From Amphiura filiformis (taxonomy: Eukaryota > Echinodermata > Ophiuroidea > Amphilepidida > Amphiuridae): a stretch of 64,000 bases of DNA. The stretch covers positions 53,573,755 through 53,637,754 of the forward strand of contig NC_092635.1 of the NCBI RefSeq assembly GCF_039555335.1, written 5' to 3'. Shown piece after piece: positions 35,141-47,127 of the stretch. The translations under genes were made by a program, and so were the position numbers. Below the pieces are notes generated by a model that saw only the letters and a list, made by a program, of their open reading frames with translations, did no database searches and was not told the origin of the DNA. Each line of letters starts with the position of its first letter. The stretch's first letter is position 1.

Positions 35141-36779
35141 CGAGTGCAAAACTTATGCCACTGCCGCGAGCGGGATGGCGCATCAGCCAATGACAAATGC
35201 CTTGAATGTGTCCGTTTGTTTGAACTTGATGTAGGATCTGGATCTGGATCATCTTGTCTCAGGGCTAGTCGGCCTAGGCCTATATCTGAAACATGTTGAA
35301 AAACAATTTCAAATTTGTGGATATTCGCATTTTGACCTTAAAAAAACAGGTTTTAATCCTAGATCCACCATAAATGTTTGGACATTCGAAAATTATATTT
35401 TTGGATTAAAATTGTAGTAGTGCGATATCGCTTTCGCCCAACACTTTTCCAGAGTGGATATTGCCAGGCTAGCGACACTCCGGCACTTTTTGGAAGACAT
35501 GAAGTACAGCAGACAGTTACATGTACAATGTGATTTTCTCATTTATAATTAGGATTACGTCATAGCCAGAATGCCAGAGCTTGTTTCATTTGTTCATTAG
35601 AATGATTGACAGCGGTGGGCGGAGCAAATACTCTAAAAATGTGATTCTCTAATAAATTATAGGTCACTAGGTCAATTCGGACCGTCTCTTCCTCAGATCT
35701 CTATGTAGGACTCTATGGTATCTTCTCATTACACGTTCGTAGTAAGACTTGGCCGGCGATGACGCCTGTCTTCAACCGCTGTATAGCACGGTATAGGCAG
35801 TTTGCAGAGAGTGTCGCTTCTCTACCTTTATTTTCTCTGATATTGCCCAATGTACAGCAGCAAGCAAAAGGAGTTGCACGCGTACGTATGACGTACATAA
35901 ACTTGAGGCCTAAATTTGCAAATAAAACAGGTTAGTAAACATTTAAATTTTCTTTAAAGGTCTACTTGACTTTTGGACACATTGCTGGATGTATATTTCA
36001 ACTTGGTTTTCCATTTTGTATCATCAGGATATGTTAAAATAGTTAAGCTTACTGAGCAGTTTAAAAATTACATGCCTGCTGCACATGACATGCATGCTGT
36101 ATACAATCATGAATGCACCATTCGAGAAACACGAAAAAGTGCTTTGAAGTTGACATGCTTGTGACATTACTTGTACTTTGTAGAAGACCCAGTCATGCCA
36201 GTTTGGAATATTTGCTGGGGCAATCAGGCCCGTAGTCTGGATTTATTGGGGGTGCTGATTTTGAAAAAGTGGACCTTTTTTTTTTCAAAATTTTGACCTT
36301 TTTGGACTGGGCGGATTTGGACATTTTGGACCAAGAAAGCATGCGCTCGCAAATGGGACTTCAGGGGTTAAAAGGGAGATTTTTGTGGTTAAAAAGGGGA
36401 CTTTTGGGGTTAAAAAGAAGACTTTTGGGCCTTTGGCATTTAGGGGGGGGTGGCAAATGTTTATTTTATAATTAACAAACTTAGGCTCTATACTAGGCCT
36501 AGCCCTAGACTAGTCATATCGTGCAGCAAGGTCTAGCTTGGATTGTACTGCTGGGAGCATAGGTGAACCCCTAGACTACAGGTCTAGTCATGCTCATGTG
36601 CTAGGTCATTGTACTAGTGTTTTTGGTCAGTTCTTTACACAGCCGTGCCGTAACGTCACGGCTGTGTCTTTTTTCTTTCAGGATCTTCTTCTTCTTCTTC
36701 TGTCGACCATTACATTTGCTCTAGCACTGACATGCTTACACCGATTTTGACCTAACTTAGTCAGCACCATAACTGACCA
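35141..36779. other. Non-coding interval without recognised genes
   Basis: Contains short G-rich low-complexity sequence around 36240-36460 (a repeated gggactttt word) and otherwise nothing recognised. The small open frames here show no family resemblance. Confidence 0.5.
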
Positions 36780-37700
36780 TGCCCCTACATGTCACATGAA
36801 ACTCGTGGGGTCAAAGGTCACGTAGGGGTCACAGAGGTCAAAAACGTGATTTCAACTCAAAATGCTACTTCTCCTACAAATTTCGCAGGACAGTAACGCC
36901 ACTCGCACACATGCATTGTTATTACCTAGTGTCTATAAATCATACACAGATTTGAGGTCAAAGGTCATTAAGGGGTCACTTCCGGTATTAAACCAAATTC
37001 CTTCAAAAATTTTTATAAGCTAAGAAAAACATAGGAGAGTGACGGTATGTGCACATATTAATTATGTTTATCTTATGTATATGTGGTATTTTTTTGTTTG
37101 AGGTCAAAGGTCATTAAGGGGTCACTTCCGGTATAAAACGAAATAGCTTCAAAATGCTACTTCTCCCACAAATTACGTAGGACGGTGATGCAACTTGCGC
37201 ACATGCATTGCTATTACACAGTGTCTATGAATCATACACAGATTTGAGGTCAAAGGTCATTAAGGGTCATTTCCGGTATAAAACCAAATTCCTTCAAAAA
37301 ATTTTATTAGCTAAGAAAAACATAGGAGAGTGACGGTATTTGCACATGTGAATTACGTTTATCTAATGTGTATGTGGTATTTTTTGTTTGAGGTCAAAGG
37401 TCATTAAGGGGTCACTTCCGGTATAAAACCAAATTCCTTCAAAACGTTTTATCAGCTAAGAAAAACAATGGAGAGTGACGGTATGTGCACACATGAATTA
37501 TGTTTACCTAATGTATATGTGATTTATTTTTTATTTGGGGTCAAAGGTCATAAAGGGATAACTTCCGGTCCAAGACAAAAACATTCAAAATGTCCTTCTG
37601 TCACAAATAACATGGCAGAGTGATAATATGTGCACCCGTGCATTGACATAAGGCAATGCCTGTGGGGTTTTCGTAGATTTTGGGGTCAAAGGTCATTAAG
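36780..37700. repeat. ~146-bp tandem repeat with a DR1 nuclear-receptor motif in each copy
   Basis: Copies share the word aggtcaaaggtcattaaggg. The motif begins at 36808, 36955, 37101, 37247, 37391, 37538 and 37683, so spacings are 147, 146, 146, 144, 147 and 145. Adjacent copies alternate between two flavours: one with caaattccttcaaaa and gagagtgacggtatgtgcac, the other with aaaatgctacttctcc and cacatgcattg. The dimer is thus about 292 bp. Confidence 0.9.
36955..36967 (+). promoter_or_regulatory. Perfect DR1 motif (AGGTCA-A-AGGTCA), representative of the tandem set
   Basis: Two AGGTCA half-sites separated by one base are the consensus for RXR, HNF4, COUP-TF and PPAR-RXR dimers. Perfect copies also lie at 37101-37113, 37247-37259 and 37391-37403. 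GGGTCA variants lie at 36808-36820, 37538-37550 and 37683-37695. Function is not shown by the sequence. Confidence 0.45.
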
Positions 37701-38785
37701 GGATCACAACACGGCTGTGTTCGTGGTCTTAGACCACAGCTATAAAAAAGTCTAGTTTTCTTTCTTTCTTGCACCCCGGTTCCGAAACTAAAGACGTTTG
37801 GAATTTTTCTTCGATTAGTCTGTCTTACCATTCAATGTATAAAGCCTAAATCAGCTCAGCGGACTCAGTTTTTGTTTTTGCTTTTTGCTGAACCATGAAA
37901 TGGTATCAGCCTATAACAGTGTATGTTACTAGGTTACTAACTAACCTTTTGGTCTGAAATGGACATAACTTTAAATGCCACGAAGGTATGAATCAAATCA
38001 TGAACCCCCAGTGATGTCAAATGAAAGAGGAAGGAGTAAAGAATATAATAAAAATATTTCCTAACATCAGAGGTCATAAAGGAGTCACAGGGGTCAAAAA
38101 AGGTCATTTGAACCGAAAATGCTCCAATTGAGCTGAAATTTAAATGCAATGATCATTCTGACATTCTAAACATGTTTAAAATAATTTAATATTCATTTAT
38201 GGTCATTAAGGGGTCATAAAGGGTTGATATATACATGTACCACAATATACTGCCAAAGCCCCATTGTTCAGCTATGGTACGGTAATCGCTCTTGTTTAAA
38301 CATGTAAAGAAACTAGAGCAAAAATACTTTACAATTTCCCTCTTTTTGGTCCGAATAATGGCCCTAAGAATTGTTCAGCAGAATGACCCTAAACAGTCAG
38401 GAGTAACTATCTTACATTAAGCATATTAATCGTACTGCATGTCTATGTCAAATATAATGTTTCTGTATGTGTAAATTATGGAAATGTATTTTCAAATGAT
38501 AATCCCGAAATTGTTATTTTTGTCGTTACAGCTGACGTGTTGTTGTGCCACGTGACAATGGAATCAAAACAAGATTGGCCATGCAATAGACTATAGTCCA
38601 TGACAATGTACAATGTATAAAGCATCAAAAAAATTGACTTTTAACTTAAGAAAGTTTAGATGCAGCCAAAGATTTTGGATGAACTGGCCAATTGAGAGAG
38701 CCATAATTTTAATACAAGAGCATGGTCAAATCAAAGATGGAGTAAACTGACACGGCATGACATGGAACAACTCCGACACTGAATA
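37701..38785. other. Non-coding interval, degraded repeat
   Basis: Contains scattered degenerate relatives of the DR1 repeat (aggtcataaaggagtcacag at 38071, tcattaaggggtcataaagg at 38203) and nothing else recognised. Confidence 0.5.
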
Positions 38786-38948
38786 AAGCTAGATACAGTC
38801 CAGAGGCGGGTCATTCACATCACAGATCGACCCTCCTTCAAATTCTGCCTTTGGGTCCATCGTAAAGCAGTTGCTGCCACGTACATCAGATGGAATGTAC
38901 TTGTACTCACGCCTCACATTCCAGGAACTGTGAAACGGACCAACTTCA
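38786..38948 (+). pseudogene. Non-LTR retrotransposon C-terminal relic
   Basis: The plus strand reads KLDTVQRRVIHITDRPSF, then HRKAVAATYIRWNVL and TPHIPGTVKRTNF. This resembles the conserved LxxVQRRAIRxI...HRRxVA segment at the C-terminus of CR1/jockey-like reverse-transcriptase proteins. Only about 54 codons remain, without reverse-transcriptase motifs. Confidence 0.6.
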
Positions 38949-39835
38949 AAAAGTGTTTTGGTCAAAAATGTGATTTTTGGTCAAAAATGTGCAAACCCAT
39001 CAGCTTCATGATAACAGCTGTTATTGCCTTGATATGTGTCTTGACATAGAAAGAAACAAGTTGAACAACTAAGCAAGCAAATACAGATTCTGGTCTAGAT
39101 TTTCTTCAAGTAATATTGGTATTGATGACATCAATGCGATATAAGCCTACTGGTAGGGTTGACGTTTTTGTTTCTTTTCTCCTTCAGCTAAAACTGAGCA
39201 CAAGGATCCTTTAAATACATTGAAGGGTGGATTGCAGGGGATCACCCCGGTACTGTTGACTGTACTTCAAAATACACTCATTAACTCTAGGTTCCAGAGT
39301 TCTCCTCGTCTGGTTACAAATGTAGCGTTGAGGAGTATCAAAGCAGAAGCAGAAGCAAACGCAGAACAATTCCAAAGCTATTGATCACACTATCTGTATA
39401 TCAGTCTAAGAAAGTTCTGTGAAGTTCTTCCATGAGAAAAATAGAAGTATTCAGTTATATAATCTATCAACAATTTCCAGTTTAGTTATATGTTAGTGTA
39501 TCAAAAGTCAGGACTTAGAAACCATAATTTATATGTTAAAGATACCTTACATGGTATCAGAAGTTTTAAGTTAGTTGTAACGTGAAAAGAAGAAAAACTT
39601 GACATTTTTACTCAGGATTTTTACTTTAAGTATATTAACATCTTAATACTAATTACGGCGTGTCCGTCCGTCCGTCCCTCTGTCCGCTCGCTATCGCGTT
39701 CGCGTCAGCGCGGTTCGCGTTCACGCGATGCACTATCGCGTGCTCGCGGTGCGCTATCCCATGTCTATGTGCGCTATCGCGGAGTATCAACGGGAGTGTG
39801 CGCGGAGTACAGTACGCGCATCGGAAAAGCAGTGT

Positions 39836-39960
39836 GACTAACAGGTGCATCTCATCGGACCAATAATTATAGGCCTTATTTTCAACACATATTTCAATAC
39901 CGAACACGTGCACACACCAAACACGTGCATCTCATCGGACCAATAATTATAGGCCTATTT
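39836..39960. repeat. Short direct duplication, two copies of ~40 bp
   Basis: gtgcatctcatcggaccaat followed by aattataggcct occurs at about 39846 and again at about 39924, a spacing near 80 bp. Confidence 0.8.
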
Positions 39961-40048
39961 CAGCAGAACATGACTATTTCCGGAAGGCATATGAACCGTT
40001 TTTGCGTTCACGTTTCTCGCGATTGATTTCATTACTTTAGTAACGGCC

Positions 40049-40655
40049 TACCCAGCAAACACAAAACGTTTTCGACATCATTCGCAAAAGGTTGTCAGAA
40101 AACGTTTAAATGTCGGGTTATATAAAAGGAATATTAAGAGTATAAAACGGTTTCATAACCTTAAAAAAAATGTTGATAATCTACTTCTCAGCAAACAAAA
40201 ATGTTTTACAGAAAACGTGTAGGGCCTAAATGTCGGGTTATATAAAGGGTATAAAAACGTTTTGATAACATTCCAAAAACATTCTTGAAAACTTGATACA
40301 AAACATTCTAAACAGAATCTTATTTTGGGAAAAATTTTTCCCCAAAATATTTGCAATAACGTTTTCAAACGTTTTTATGACCTTCATGTAACCCGACATT
40401 TAAATGTTATTAAAATGTGTTTTTTTTCAACAAGAACATTTCTGTGTTTGCTGGGTTAAAATATTTTAACATAATGTTATTTAAGTATTGACAAAAATAT
40501 TATTGTAGTGTGTTTTCATACAAAACGTTTTAAACGTTATCATGACCTTTATATAACCCGACATTTTAATGTTATTAAAACGTTTTCACTTAAACCAAAA
40601 GCCAAAATATAACTTATTTAAAACATTTTTAAAACGTTTTTGTGTTTGCTGGGTA
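40049..40655. mobile_element. TA-flanked MITE with tacccagcaaacacaaa ends, 607 bp
   Basis: The left end tacccagcaaacacaaaacg and the right end cgtttttgtgtttgctgggta are inverted. A third copy of the end, tgtgtttgctgggtt, lies inside at about 40443, and a fourth, ttgtgtttgctgggc, at about 42342. The interior repeats cccgacatttaaatgttatt-like words. The ends resemble those of the 33241/43623 element only in the TACCCAG start. Confidence 0.8.
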
Positions 40656-42630
40656 TATCCACGTCCAGATACTAATTTCGGTTTCTCTAAATGTGGTAAC
40701 AGGGCAGGGCTTGGAAGAAGCGAATGATGGGTTTTCAGATTATGGGTAGGCCTACCGAACTACCGAAGTAAGCATCACACCTATAAAACAAACAGAGTTG
40801 ATTAAGTTGTGTAAAGTTGGGTCTTGATCATTGAGAGATGCATTTCATAGTAGTTTAAAAAGTCAGGGCAGGTATATGGGTAACGGGTTTGGGTAATTAG
40901 AAATAGGCCTATCACGAGAAGCGCCCGACCCGAGAACCGCGAAATCTAGTTAAGTATAATGGGCACGTTGCATCCAGTACATTCTTAAAGGTTCCAAAAG
41001 GGTCAAGTTCTAAAGTGTCCTCCTAGTACATAGGCCTATGGATAACCCTCACACTTTAACATAAAATACTTCTTGAAAATTAACGAGTTCTTTTGAGAAC
41101 CATCACAAATCTAATGTGTTTAGGTTCTAAATGTCCAGCTTTTTAAACAAATACACACTTTTTAAAGGAAGGCTCCGCCTATCACAACAATATGCCCTAT
41201 GTAAGAAAAATAATTATCACGCACGAATCACGTGGTTTTATCTAAAACAAACTCATGGCGACCATGTGATTCGGGCTTGATTATTATCTTTCTAACATTT
41301 ATAAGGCATGATATTATAATTGCCGGAGACTCATTAAAGTGCTTAGGAATAAAAGAAAATATTGTTTTCCACATTTTCACGAAACGATTGGTATTTTTGG
41401 CAACACCAACTCCTAAACATCACAAATAAAAAGCTTACATATCTAATTTCTAAAAGTTTAAACTGACTTTCAGCACAAATATCCAAGTAACCTTGAATTG
41501 TCGATGTGTGACACACATCGTCATCAGAAGAATGATGTTGTTACTTATCTAAACATGTCGCTTTAATAGCTAAACGTTAGCATTTAGAGTGTCTAGGATG
41601 CGTTTTGATACAAATTGTATCAAAGTATGAGACATGTAAAGTAACTTGAAAATCAAAAGGACGGAGCTGATTTTATTTTGGATTTGCGATGTGTATGATA
41701 ATATGTTTTATAATATGAAATCATAACAACTTACACTGAATTTCAAAATCTATTGAAATCGCATATCTATGTTCTAAAGACAGAATTTTTTTGAATAAGG
41801 ACCTTAAAATATCCCAATTTTGATCCTTTTTAACCCATATTTTTAATTATTCAAAAATTGTTTTGAATCTTTAGAACATAAATATGCAGTTTTTTTGTGT
41901 GCGTTTTCCAGCTAAAAATAAAGGCGGCAGCCACTATGAAATTGGCTATACCATCTTGAAAAAAAATAATGGATTACCTCATATCCAAAATAATTGTTCT
42001 ACAGCTAGAGCACTATAATATTTCTGGTTGATGTTATACCAATAATAGGTGAAAGAGGTGTCCTGTATATGTACATGTGTTTGTTGTTGTTGTTTTCAGG
42101 CAGTTGTTAAGGCAGCGGCCATTTTAAAAATGGCGGCACATCTTGAAAAAATAAACCAGAATTGTTTAGTCTTTATTGCTGTATTACTCGCATTATAAAG
42201 GTAAACAAAATGCTTTGTCAACTCTTTAATAACATTATGTTAAAATCGTGCATCTATTTTTCAAAAGTGTTTTTAGAACGTTATTAAAACGTTTTATACC
42301 TTTATATAAACCGACAATAACACGTTATCTGTAAAACGTTTTGTGTTTGCTGGGCAACTCAACTTGAAGGCTCTACGACGACGTTGAAAAATTGATACGA
42401 TGATGATATATAAATGTCAAAGTTCAAGGTAACTCGACTTATGGCCTAAAACGCGACGCTTACTTTGCACCTAAAATCTATGGAAAGCTATTTAGGATTT
42501 GAAGGGTAAAAATAGGTCAAATCATCAAATTGAGGCTATTACGATAAACTGATATGAAAAGGTGAGAAATTAGCAAAATCGGATACCAAGAAGATTCCAA
42601 AAAGTTGCATGTTTACTCAGTGGTGGCCAT
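40656..42630. other. Non-coding interval with a stray MITE end
   Basis: Apart from the tgtgtttgctggg end near 42342 and two related ggcggcagccactatgaaat / ggcggcacatcttgaaaa words (41924, 42133), no feature was recognised. Confidence 0.5.
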
Positions 42631-42631
42631 C

Positions 42632-42965
42632 TTGAAACAAAAATGTGATTTTTGGTCAAAAATTAGATTTTTGACAAAATGTGTTTTAGGTAATAATGTG
42701 ATTTTTGGTCATAAATGTGATTTTTGGTCAAAAATGTGTTTTTATTTCAAAATATGTTATTTTGGTCAGGGGTCAAAAATGTGATTTATGGTCAAAATGT
42801 GAATCTTGGTCAAAATGTAATTTTTAGTCAAAATGTAATTTTTGGTCAAAATGTGATTTTTGGTCAAAATGTGATTTTTGGTCAAAATATTGATTTTTGG
42901 TCAAAAATGTGATTTTTGGTCAAAAATGTGATTTTTGGTCAAAAATGTGATTTTTGGTCAAAAAC
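42632..42965. repeat. 18-21-bp minisatellite (tgatttttggtcaaaa)
   Basis: Sixteen or so copies of tgtgatttttggtcaaaa with small length changes. A two-copy outlier of the same motif lies at about 38955-38990. Confidence 0.9.
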
Positions 42966-42989
42966 ATGACCGCCGTTCACGGCCCTCCG

Positions 42990-43260
42990 ACTCCATACCC
43001 GGTTGACTCCCGCGTATGGATGCCGACTGCACCAGCCCTCTGCACCGACAACGAGGCGTGACCACTGCGCAGCTCACCACGACTACACACCCGGTTGCAT
43101 CCCGCGTATGGATGCCGACTGTACCGTCCCTCTGCACCGGCAACGACGGCGTGACCACTGCGCGCGGCTCACCACGACTCCACACCCGGTTGCATCCCGC
43201 GTACGTGTGCCGACTGCACAGGCCCTCTGCACCGACAACGACGGCGATACCAGTTACCCA
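42990..43260. repeat. GC-rich 92-95-bp tandem repeat, about 2.7 copies
   Basis: tgccgact begins at 43021, 43113 and 43208, each followed by gcaccgacaacga-like words and preceded by cccgcgta. Its GC content is far above the surroundings. The two plus-strand frames across it (87 and 116 codons) are repeat artefacts. Confidence 0.85.
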
Positions 43261-43392
43261 GGGGCGATACCAGGCCTAGCCTATAATCATGAATTCATGA
43301 TAATATTCTCTCAGACGGACCACAGCGGTGAGGTTCTACACGGGTACGTATAAATTTATTACTATAGGCCTATAATAATTATAATTATTTAA

Positions 43393-43623
43393 ATAAATAG
43401 CAGGTTAAAATCGGATTTAATTCAGGTTGAAATTAGGTTGAAATTTCGACGTTAATACAACGTGAAATTCAGGTTGAAATCAGGTTGACGTTTCGACGTT
43501 GAATCAACGTTGAAATCGGGTTGAAATCAGGTTAGAGTCGATTTGCAAATACAACGTGATTTCAACGTCGAAACGTCAACCTGATTTCAACGTGATTTCA
43601 ACGTCGGGTGTGCCCACTGGGTA
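43393..43623. mobile_element. Right terminal region of the TA-flanked TACCCAG element
   Basis: Sub-repeats gttgaaatcaggttga and tttcgacgttgaatcaacg lead to the terminal tgtgcccactgggta, an exact inverse of the left end at 33241-33255, followed by TA. If paired, the whole element is 10.4 kb. Confidence 0.7.
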
Positions 43624-43924
43624 TACGCTGCCGAAGTTATGTAATATATAACCTAATCAGCGACAGGGGTGAAGGATTAGCAAAAAGAAAAATAATACGC
43701 GACGATTATATTGAGTATTAACGATAATTGTATTTAAAATTTGTGGTGTGTGTTTTTAATCATTGAAATAAAATTGTTTGAACGTCATGTAGGCATACGT
43801 ATTTAGCACACATTTGACATCATGATCAATTAGATATAATTATTAGACTTTTGTTGAGCAAAATTGACTGATTATGCATGTTTTTCTAGCGCTCATGATA
43901 TAATGATGAATATTCAGCTGTTAA

Positions 43925-44395
43925 GGGTTCATACCACTAAATCCGCATGTGAAGCGGTTTCCGGTAAAAGTTTATCACGACTATAGTCCCAACTTTGCAT
44001 GAAAAATGTGCAAAATCGGTACAATATTAACAATTTTAGTATTGCAAATCGTGTTTTGCTAGAACTTGTGAATGTGATCTCTACTAATTTGAACAGAAAA
44101 CGCGAAAATTTGAGTGATGTTTACGATGATGAGCGCATGAACACACGAGGTCAAAACGCGGTTAGCAGTCGGCCGTAAACACGGGAAAATCGGGTCTTTT
44201 TATATAGCGCTATTTTTCTCAAAAAGTAGACCTAAAATATGGTGTCATTTTCAGATATGTTATGCAGAATTTTGTTCTGATTAAGATGATATCAAATATA
44301 TATTTCAAAGTAAGACCTAACTCGACTTATAGCCTAAAACGTGACCCCTATTTTGCACGTAAAGTCTATGGAGAGCTATTTTGTGGCATGTACCC
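43925..44395. mobile_element. TTAA-flanked MITE, copy 1 (about 471 bp)
   Basis: It starts gggttcat after TTAA (43921-43924) and ends atgtaccc before tTTAA (44396-44400). The ends are an 8-bp inverted repeat with one mismatch. TTAA flanks suggest piggyBac-type mobilisation. No open frame. Confidence 0.7.
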
Positions 44396-44879
44396 TTTAA
44401 GGAGCAATTCCATGCGTTTTCCGCGCGTCTTTGTCTATTTAAAATGCACGCGAATAAAAGAGGAGGGACATCAACAAGCGCGTTCATGGACGCCGCCTGT
44501 TTTTTCGCTGTATGTGCGTTTGCCGCGAATAGGCCTGCTTTTATTTCCAATTTAATAAAAGTTCCGATTTTGGTAGAAGTTTGAAACCTTTTGATATGAA
44601 TAAAGAAGAGTTTCAAAATATTGAAAACATTTTTATTGGTGTTTAAATTACAAAGAAGTTTATCAATATCATTGTTATTTTTAACCAATTTTTTGTCATA
44701 TAAACTCAAGTTTTGGCCTTCAATTTTAATAAAATTACATAAAATATTAGATTTAAGATATTTAAGTTTCTAGTTTGCTTTATTTATACCACTGTCCAGT
44801 ATTTTAAATTGTTATAACATTCAAAGTTTAATTTATATTAATATTTAATTTCAAATAGCCATTCATTACATCGCTTTTT

Positions 44880-44925
44880 GGACAAAACGGGTTAAAAGTG
44901 ACGCTGGAGGGGGGGGGGGGGGTAG
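44880..44925. repeat. G-rich homopolymer tract
   Basis: A run of about 15 G near 44908-44922, between the two copies of the TTAA-flanked MITE. Confidence 0.85.
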
Positions 44926-45267
44926 GCCTACTTGATTGACATTTCTTGTCTTTTTAAATAATCTGCAGGTACTGAGAATGTTTTAATTTTGAAGTTATGC
45001 ACTTGTAAAAGATGTTCAAAGAACGTTTACTCTTAACATCAATTAATATCTTCATGAAAATAGCAAATCAGCAACCATTGTGCATTCATGGGCATCAAAA
45101 TGACGAAAAATGGCAATTGTCGGCTATCATGCTTGTGCTTGAAATCGACATCCTGTCTAAAGTATGAAAGAAAATAACCCAAAATTTCTTACAATTAATT
45201 CAAAATGTAGTGAAAAAGATAACGAAATCATTTTCAAGGACTAAAAACGATGTTTTAGCCTCTTCAA

Positions 45268-45737
45268 GGGTTCATACCACTAAATCCGCATGTGAAGCGG
45301 TTTCCGGTAAAAGTTTATCACGACTATAGTCCCAACTTTGCATGAAAAATGTGCAAAATCGGTACAATATTAACAATTTTAGTATTGCAAATCGTGTTTT
45401 GCTAGAACTTGTGAATGTGATCTCTACTAATTTGAACAGAAAACGCGAAAATTTGAGTGATGTTTACGATGATGAGCGCATGAACACACGAGGTCAAAAC
45501 GCGGTTAGCAGTCGGCCGTAAACACGGGAAAATCGGGTCTTTTATATAGCGCTATTTTTCTCAAAAAGTAGACCTAAAATATGGTGTCATTTTCAGATAT
45601 GTTATGCAGAATTTTGTTCTGATTAAGATGATATCAAATATATATTTCAAAGTAAGACCTAACTCGACTTATAGCCTAAAACGTGACCCCTATTTTGCAC
45701 GTAAAGTCTATGGAGAGCTATTTTGTGGCATGTACCC
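45268..45737. mobile_element. TTAA-flanked MITE, copy 2 (about 470 bp)
   Basis: Nearly identical to copy 1, in the same orientation, 1343 bp further right. It differs by one T in a run near 45541 and at few other sites. The right flank is TTAA (45738-45741); the left flank is TTCA. Confidence 0.75.
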
Positions 45738-46505
45738 TTAAATGATTTATAATGATTTTGGCGGCCATTTTGACATAGCGCCCCAGTGAAATTCAAAAAC
45801 ACATGAAAGTGAAAAAATCAAACTTGGCAAATGTTTCTGAAGTACTAAAAGTAGCTGTTACGTCATGACAAATACTGCTTGGCTATAAAACAGAGGCCTT
45901 CAAAAAACATGTTTTTGAAGCTGGCCTATGATTATAAGGTATGTGAGTTACAGTGTACTGTAAAATGTGTATGAAGGTCGTATTCATAGGTACCTCAAGT
46001 TGGTTCTACATGTATCTCATTTTGATAGCGCCAGTCAAACACCTTTTAAACCAATCAATAATCCTATTGTTGAAGAGGATAATAAGCTTCTACCTATGTC
46101 TATAAAATTCGTTTGAAGCCAAATGATATACCATTTTAAAGCTTTATATGATATTATACAAATATTAACTGCCTATGAGTGTGATGGTCGAAATATAATT
46201 TCACGAGGTGAAAGATGGATTGTTCCATTCCACGAGCCGGAACGGCGAGTTGGCGAGTCTGAGAGTCAGCGCACGGCCTGGCACAGGCGCACTACGGCGC
46301 AGCACTGTGATGGTAAAAACTATCACATGGAGAGGGTGATGGTAAAAATGATAAATGGTAATCAACCAATGAACTGTCTAGAATTTATGTATGAGTGATA
46401 TAAATATTTTCTAAACACGAAATAAAACAAAATTGACCGGGCCGACTTTACGGGTCATTCGTGGTGTACGGTCACATATACACCATCAGGTGCTGCTATA
46501 CTAAC

Positions 46506-46823
46506 CGTTACAATCGCAGCCTGGATTAGGAGGTGGTAAGTAATCATCGTCAATAATATTAACGGTGATAGTCTCGTATCCAGTGTCTACACTACATTCC
46601 ATACCAGCATTGTCCGTACATTCTTGGAATGTCAAAGTTAATGTGAACGTTTCGGTATTTTCAGGAAGTGAATCTCCTACTATTGTTATTGTACTAGCGT
46701 CACATTTCGCCTGATTGCCGCCCAGATTGTTTATTTGAATTGTTATGTCATCTGGTCCCTCGTCAAAGTCTGCTGCCTCAGTTGGGTCAGTGCTGGCAGA
46801 GCCTGTGTGTGTTACGGTTACAA
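46506..46823 (-). CDS. Calx-beta domain 1, second-half exon (cysteine-rich variant)
   Basis: A 318-bp exon, phase 1, acceptor ACATGCAG, donor GTTAGT. It encodes VTVTHTGSASTDPTEAADF, then ITIQINNLGGNQAKCD, STITIVGDSLPENTETFTLT, then ECTDN, GMECSVDTGYETITVNIIDD and DYLPPPNPGCDCN. The strand order and closing VNIIDDD are those of Calx-beta. It is 106 codons, about 25 longer than its relatives, with extra cysteines in a loop and a proline/cysteine tail after DDD that may act as a spacer before domain 2. Confidence 0.85.
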
Positions 46824-46974
46824 CTGCATGTAAAAGAACAATTCAAAGAAATTTACTTAACGGGACGCTCCATTATGTATTACTCCCGATATCAAAAATA
46901 TAACACTATTTTTTTAAATTATAAATATAGTGTCCTGTTTTACAAATAAAACACACCCCGATCCTAATCTTTAA

Positions 46975-47028
46975 AAAAAAATATAAAAAAAAAATAAATA
47001 AATAAATAAATAAAAATAAATAAACAAA

Positions 47029-47071
<43 letters not shown>

Positions 47072-47100
47072 AATAAATAAATAAATAAATAAATAAATAA
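46975..47100. repeat. (TAAA)n microsatellite
   Basis: About 120 bp of taaa repeats with occasional A insertions. Confidence 0.95.
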
Positions 47101-47127
47101 AATAGTTACTTGTTAAAATAAAATGGA

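Noticed and set aside
43925..45737. Paired direct repeats as LTRs of a retrotransposon
   Set aside because: The repeats lack TG...CA ends, each has its own inverted termini next to TTAA, and the 867 bp between them contain no primer-binding site, gag or pol.
46123..46398. 91-codon plus-strand frame
   Set aside because: No recognisable domain; composition follows scattered repeat words (tgatggtaaaaa) and the frame is not near any promoter-like or splice context I can support.
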